From Arthrobacter endolithicus (GTDB taxonomy: Bacteria; Actinomycetota; Actinomycetes; Actinomycetales; Micrococcaceae), in NCBI RefSeq assembly GCF_026627425.1, contig NZ_JAPNLH010000003.1, positions 62,001 through 126,000 of the forward strand: a stretch of DNA of 64,000 nucleotides, read 5' to 3'. The translations under genes and the position numbers were made by a program. This document shows, one piece after another, positions 61,969 to 64,000 of this stretch. Position 1 is the first letter of the stretch, and every line of letters starts with the position of its first letter. Under the pieces are notes generated by a model that saw only the letters and a program-made list of their open reading frames with translations, was not told where the DNA came from and did no database searches.

Positions 61969-63153
61969 TCATTTTTTGGTGCACAGCCCCGAAGGGACCG
62001 ACTGATCCAGCCTTGGCGCGGCTTGGGCCACCGGAGCCAATTCCGTCAGGGTAAAGGCGTAGCCGATCTGTGTCGTGTCCGTCGATTTGGCAAAGACGGC
62101 GCCGACCACTTGCCCCGCTTCGTCCAGCAACGGGCCCCCCGAGTTCCCCGGCTGCACGTCAGCGGAAAGCTGGTAAACCTCCTCGCTGGAGGGGTTCTGG
62201 CCGTAGATATCCGGCACCAGCACGGTGGAAACCCGCTGTACCGTCGCCGGTTTGGTCTGGAACGGACCGCCATGCGGATAGCCGGCGAATGCTGCCGGTT
62301 GCCCCGCGTGCAGTTGCTGGCCGAGCGGAAGCGCCCGGGCCTGGAGCCCGTCGACGGCGATGACGGCCAGGTCCTGCTGCGGGTCAAAAGAGACGACCCG
62401 GCCCGGAAGCGAACCACCGGAGGGAAGCTCCACCACGGGACGGGCCACACCGGCCACCACATGTGCATTGGTCACCACTCTGCCGGGGGCGACCACGAAG
62501 CCGGAACCGGTCTGGTTTTGGCCGCACTGGAATGCCGTTCCGGTGATCTTCAGCACTGATTGCGCCGCCGTGTTCAGCGCCGGGGTGTCGGTGCTGGTGC
62601 TGGGCGGATCCATCGGCGTTACCGGGCCAAGCTGATCGAACAGCCGGGGAATTCCCTCGTTCAAAACGATTGAGCGAAGCTGCGCGACGGAGGATTTCAC
62701 CGGCGTCGGGGTCAGTGAATCGATAGTGCCGATCACCTTGGATTGGCCCAACTGCGCCGAGACGAGCGGTATTCCAAGGTTGGATACGCTAAAAGCCAGG
62801 ACGGAAATCATCAGCGCTCCGACGGCAAGATTCAAGACTCCGCCCAGCAACCGGTCCATGGAACGCACGGGCCGGAACTTCACCCGCCGGCCGATCAGCA
62901 TGCCAATCCGGAGCCCCAAGGTGTGACCGAGCCCCACGAGCACCAGCACCGCCAGGATCACCAGCGCCGTCCGCCAGCCGCTGTCGGCCGCCAATGAGCT
63001 GACAAACGGCACGGCAAAGAAGGCCGCCACGGCCCCGGCAACGAAACCGAGGATGCCGGCCAGGCTCACCAGCAAGCCCACCCGCAAGCCATAAACGGCC
63101 TGCGCCACCAGCCAAATCAGCAGCGCCAGGTCCAGCCAGGTGAATCCGAACAT
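61969..63153 (-). CDS. marP: MarP-type membrane serine protease
   Basis: The 394-residue protein has four N-terminal helices of the CvpA type (WLDLALLIWLVAQAVYGLRV and others) and an extracytoplasmic chymotrypsin-like domain. The catalytic triad is visible: His in VVTNAHVVAGVA, Asp in FDPQQDLAVIAV and Ser in VQPGNSGGPLLDEA. Two cysteines (AFQCGQ and the near-terminal GLCTKK) match the redox disulfide of Mycobacterium MarP. MarP protects against acid stress in that genus. The place beside acs and nth also matches. Confidence 0.94.
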   Translation of the reverse strand: MFGFTWLDLALLIWLVAQAVYGLRVGLLVSLAGILGFVAGAVAAFFAVPFVSSLAADSGWRTALVILAVLVLVGLGHTLGLRIGMLIGRRVKFRPVRSMDRLLGGVLNLAVGALMISVLAFSVSNLGIPLVSAQLGQSKVIGTIDSLTPTPVKSSVAQLRSIVLNEGIPRLFDQLGPVTPMDPPSTSTDTPALNTAAQSVLKITGTAFQCGQNQTGSGFVVAPGRVVTNAHVVAGVARPVVELPSGGSLPGRVVSFDPQQDLAVIAVDGLQARALPLGQQLHAGQPAAFAGYPHGGPFQTKPATVQRVSTVLVPDIYGQNPSSEEVYQLSADVQPGNSGGPLLDEAGQVVGAVFAKSTDTTQIGYAFTLTELAPVAQAAPRLDQSVPSGLCTKK

Positions 63154-63341
63154 GCCCGTCCTTGCTCCGGACCACGACCGGTCCCGGACTGTTGAGTTTA
63201 CCGGCTTAGTCTGACAACTCGCCCCCGATCCGGCGCCAAAGAGTGCAGGGAGGGTTTAGCGGAGCGACGGAGGCCAGCGGCACGGCAGCGGCCGGCGGGC
63301 GCCACGGACGGCACTACTGCCATGCCGCTTAGGATGGAACC

Positions 63342-63386
63342 ATGAAGAAGCATGCGACTGCGACGAACTACGGGCTGCCACTGTGA
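63342..63386 (+). CDS. 14-codon ORF coupled to the FemX-like gene
   Basis: MKKHATATNYGLPL is a closed ORF with AGGA upstream of its ATG. Its stop overlaps the downstream GTG start (GTGA). The FemX-like gene has no good Shine-Dalgarno of its own, so it may depend on ribosomes terminating here. The peptide might be a leader, or only a coupling device. Too short for a family assignment. Confidence 0.5.
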   Translation: MKKHATATNYGLPL

Positions 63387-64000
63387 GGCTCCGTGACGCT
63401 ACGACCGAGGAGTTCACCGACTGGGACGCCCTGGTCTTGACTAATCCGGACCGTGGGGAATTGCTGCAGAGCACGTTCTTCGCGGAACAGAAGCGGGCCA
63501 ACGGGTGGGTGCCGCGCTTTATGGTCTACGACGGTGGCCCGGACCGTATCTACGCGCTCTACCTTGTGAAGAAAGTGCCGCTGATCGGCGAGCTGTGGTA
63601 TTCCCCTAAGGGTCCCGGCGCCGGGTCTGCCGAGACGTTCGCCGCCGTCGTCGCGGCCAACGAAACGTACGCGCGGGAACATCCCGGCATTTTCCTCTTC
63701 AAGCTCGAACCCGAGCTGTCCGCCGGAACGTCCCTGCCGCCGTCGTTATTACCCGTCCGTGCCATCCAGCCGAACGTGCACACCGTAATCATCGATCTGG
63801 CGCCGGAGGAAGAGACGGTCTTTGCCTCGTTCCGCCAGCGCGGGCGGCGTTCGGTCCGCAAGGCGGAGAAGAACGCGGTGACGGTGCGGGAAGTGCCTGT
63901 CGAGCCGGCGACGTCGGCCCTGATGTATGCGCTGTACAAGGAGACGTCGGAGCGGGCCGGTTTTTACCTGCGCGCGGCAGATTACTACAAGAATTTCTGG
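63383..64000 (+). CDS. FemAB/FemX-type peptidyltransferase, N-terminal part
   Basis: The gene runs off the window; 206 codons are seen. It belongs to the FemAB family (GNAT fold), which adds amino acids from aminoacyl-tRNA to peptidoglycan side chains, such as lipid II:glycine glycyltransferase. LLQSTFFAEQKRANGWVPRF, LIGELWYSPKGPGAGS, FRQRGRRSVRKAEKNAVTV and ETSERAGFYLRAADYYKNF are characteristic. In Micrococcaceae these enzymes build the interpeptide bridge. GTG 63383 is within the stop of the small ORF before it. Confidence 0.88.
   Translation, partial: MRLRDATTEEFTDWDALVLTNPDRGELLQSTFFAEQKRANGWVPRFMVYDGGPDRIYALYLVKKVPLIGELWYSPKGPGAGSAETFAAVVAANETYAREHPGIFLFKLEPELSAGTSLPPSLLPVRAIQPNVHTVIIDLAPEEETVFASFRQRGRRSVRKAEKNAVTVREVPVEPATSALMYALYKETSERAGFYLRAADYYKNFW

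Overview
This 64 kb window is chromosomal DNA from a high-GC Gram-positive actinobacterium, most like a member of the Micrococcaceae (Arthrobacter and relatives). The evidence is the frequent GTG and TTG starts, actinobacterial gene types (BldC, the tiny ribosomal protein bS22, Rex, MarP, Ssd plus a minimal Tad locus, DUF4229, DUF4244), and gene order. Several blocks keep the order known from Mycobacterium: menaquinone and cytochrome c genes; HAD/bS22/BldC/proC/ppx; and topA, helicase, Tad/Ssd, NUDIX, nth, acs, marP.

Layout. 1-2.1 kb: end of an amino-acid permease and an ABC-F protein. 2.3-5.5 kb: menB-menE-menA (menaquinone). 5.5-7.7 kb: small membrane proteins and a DUF559 nuclease-like gene flanked by related palindromes. 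7.7-12.7 kb: a System II cytochrome c maturation operon (phosphatase, tlpA/resA, ccdA, resB, ccsB). 12.9-17.7 kb: YceI, two repeat-rich membrane proteins, Rex, glutaredoxin, HAD phosphatase, bS22, BldC. 17.7-20.5 kb: DAHP synthase behind an aromatic-rich leader peptide, then gdhA. 20.6-28 kb: ArsR regulator, AcuC-type deacetylase, TrkH/TrkA potassium uptake, a glucose-dehydrogenase-like enzyme, proC, a two-hairpin RNA candidate, ppx. 28-36.8 kb: topA, a methyltransferase, TrhO, a membrane protein and an MrfA-type helicase. 36.7-42.2 kb: a compact Tad operon headed by ssd.

42.4-47.5 kb is the accessory part. It is a small catabolic segment in decay: unrecognised coding debris, an internally deleted Asp/Glu racemase-family gene, a CoA-transferase N-terminus joined to a broken zinc alcohol dehydrogenase, a 3-hydroxyisobutyrate dehydrogenase split by an amber codon, a 30-bp tandem repeat, and an intact MHS-type MFS transporter with a good promoter and a palindromic operator. 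It lies between two blocks of conserved housekeeping genes.

47.6-64 kb: a family A polymerase with an exonuclease-like domain, NUDIX, nth, a low-complexity membrane protein, acs, an alpha-galactoside import and hydrolysis cluster (binding protein, two permeases, DeoR regulator, GH36), aroQ, marP, and the start of a FemX-like gene preceded by a 14-codon coupled ORF. No tRNA, rRNA, CRISPR array, insertion sequence or prophage was recognised. The signals most worth following are the leader-peptide attenuator of the DAHP synthase gene, the structured RNA next to proC, the palindromes around the DUF559 gene, and the decaying catabolic island.
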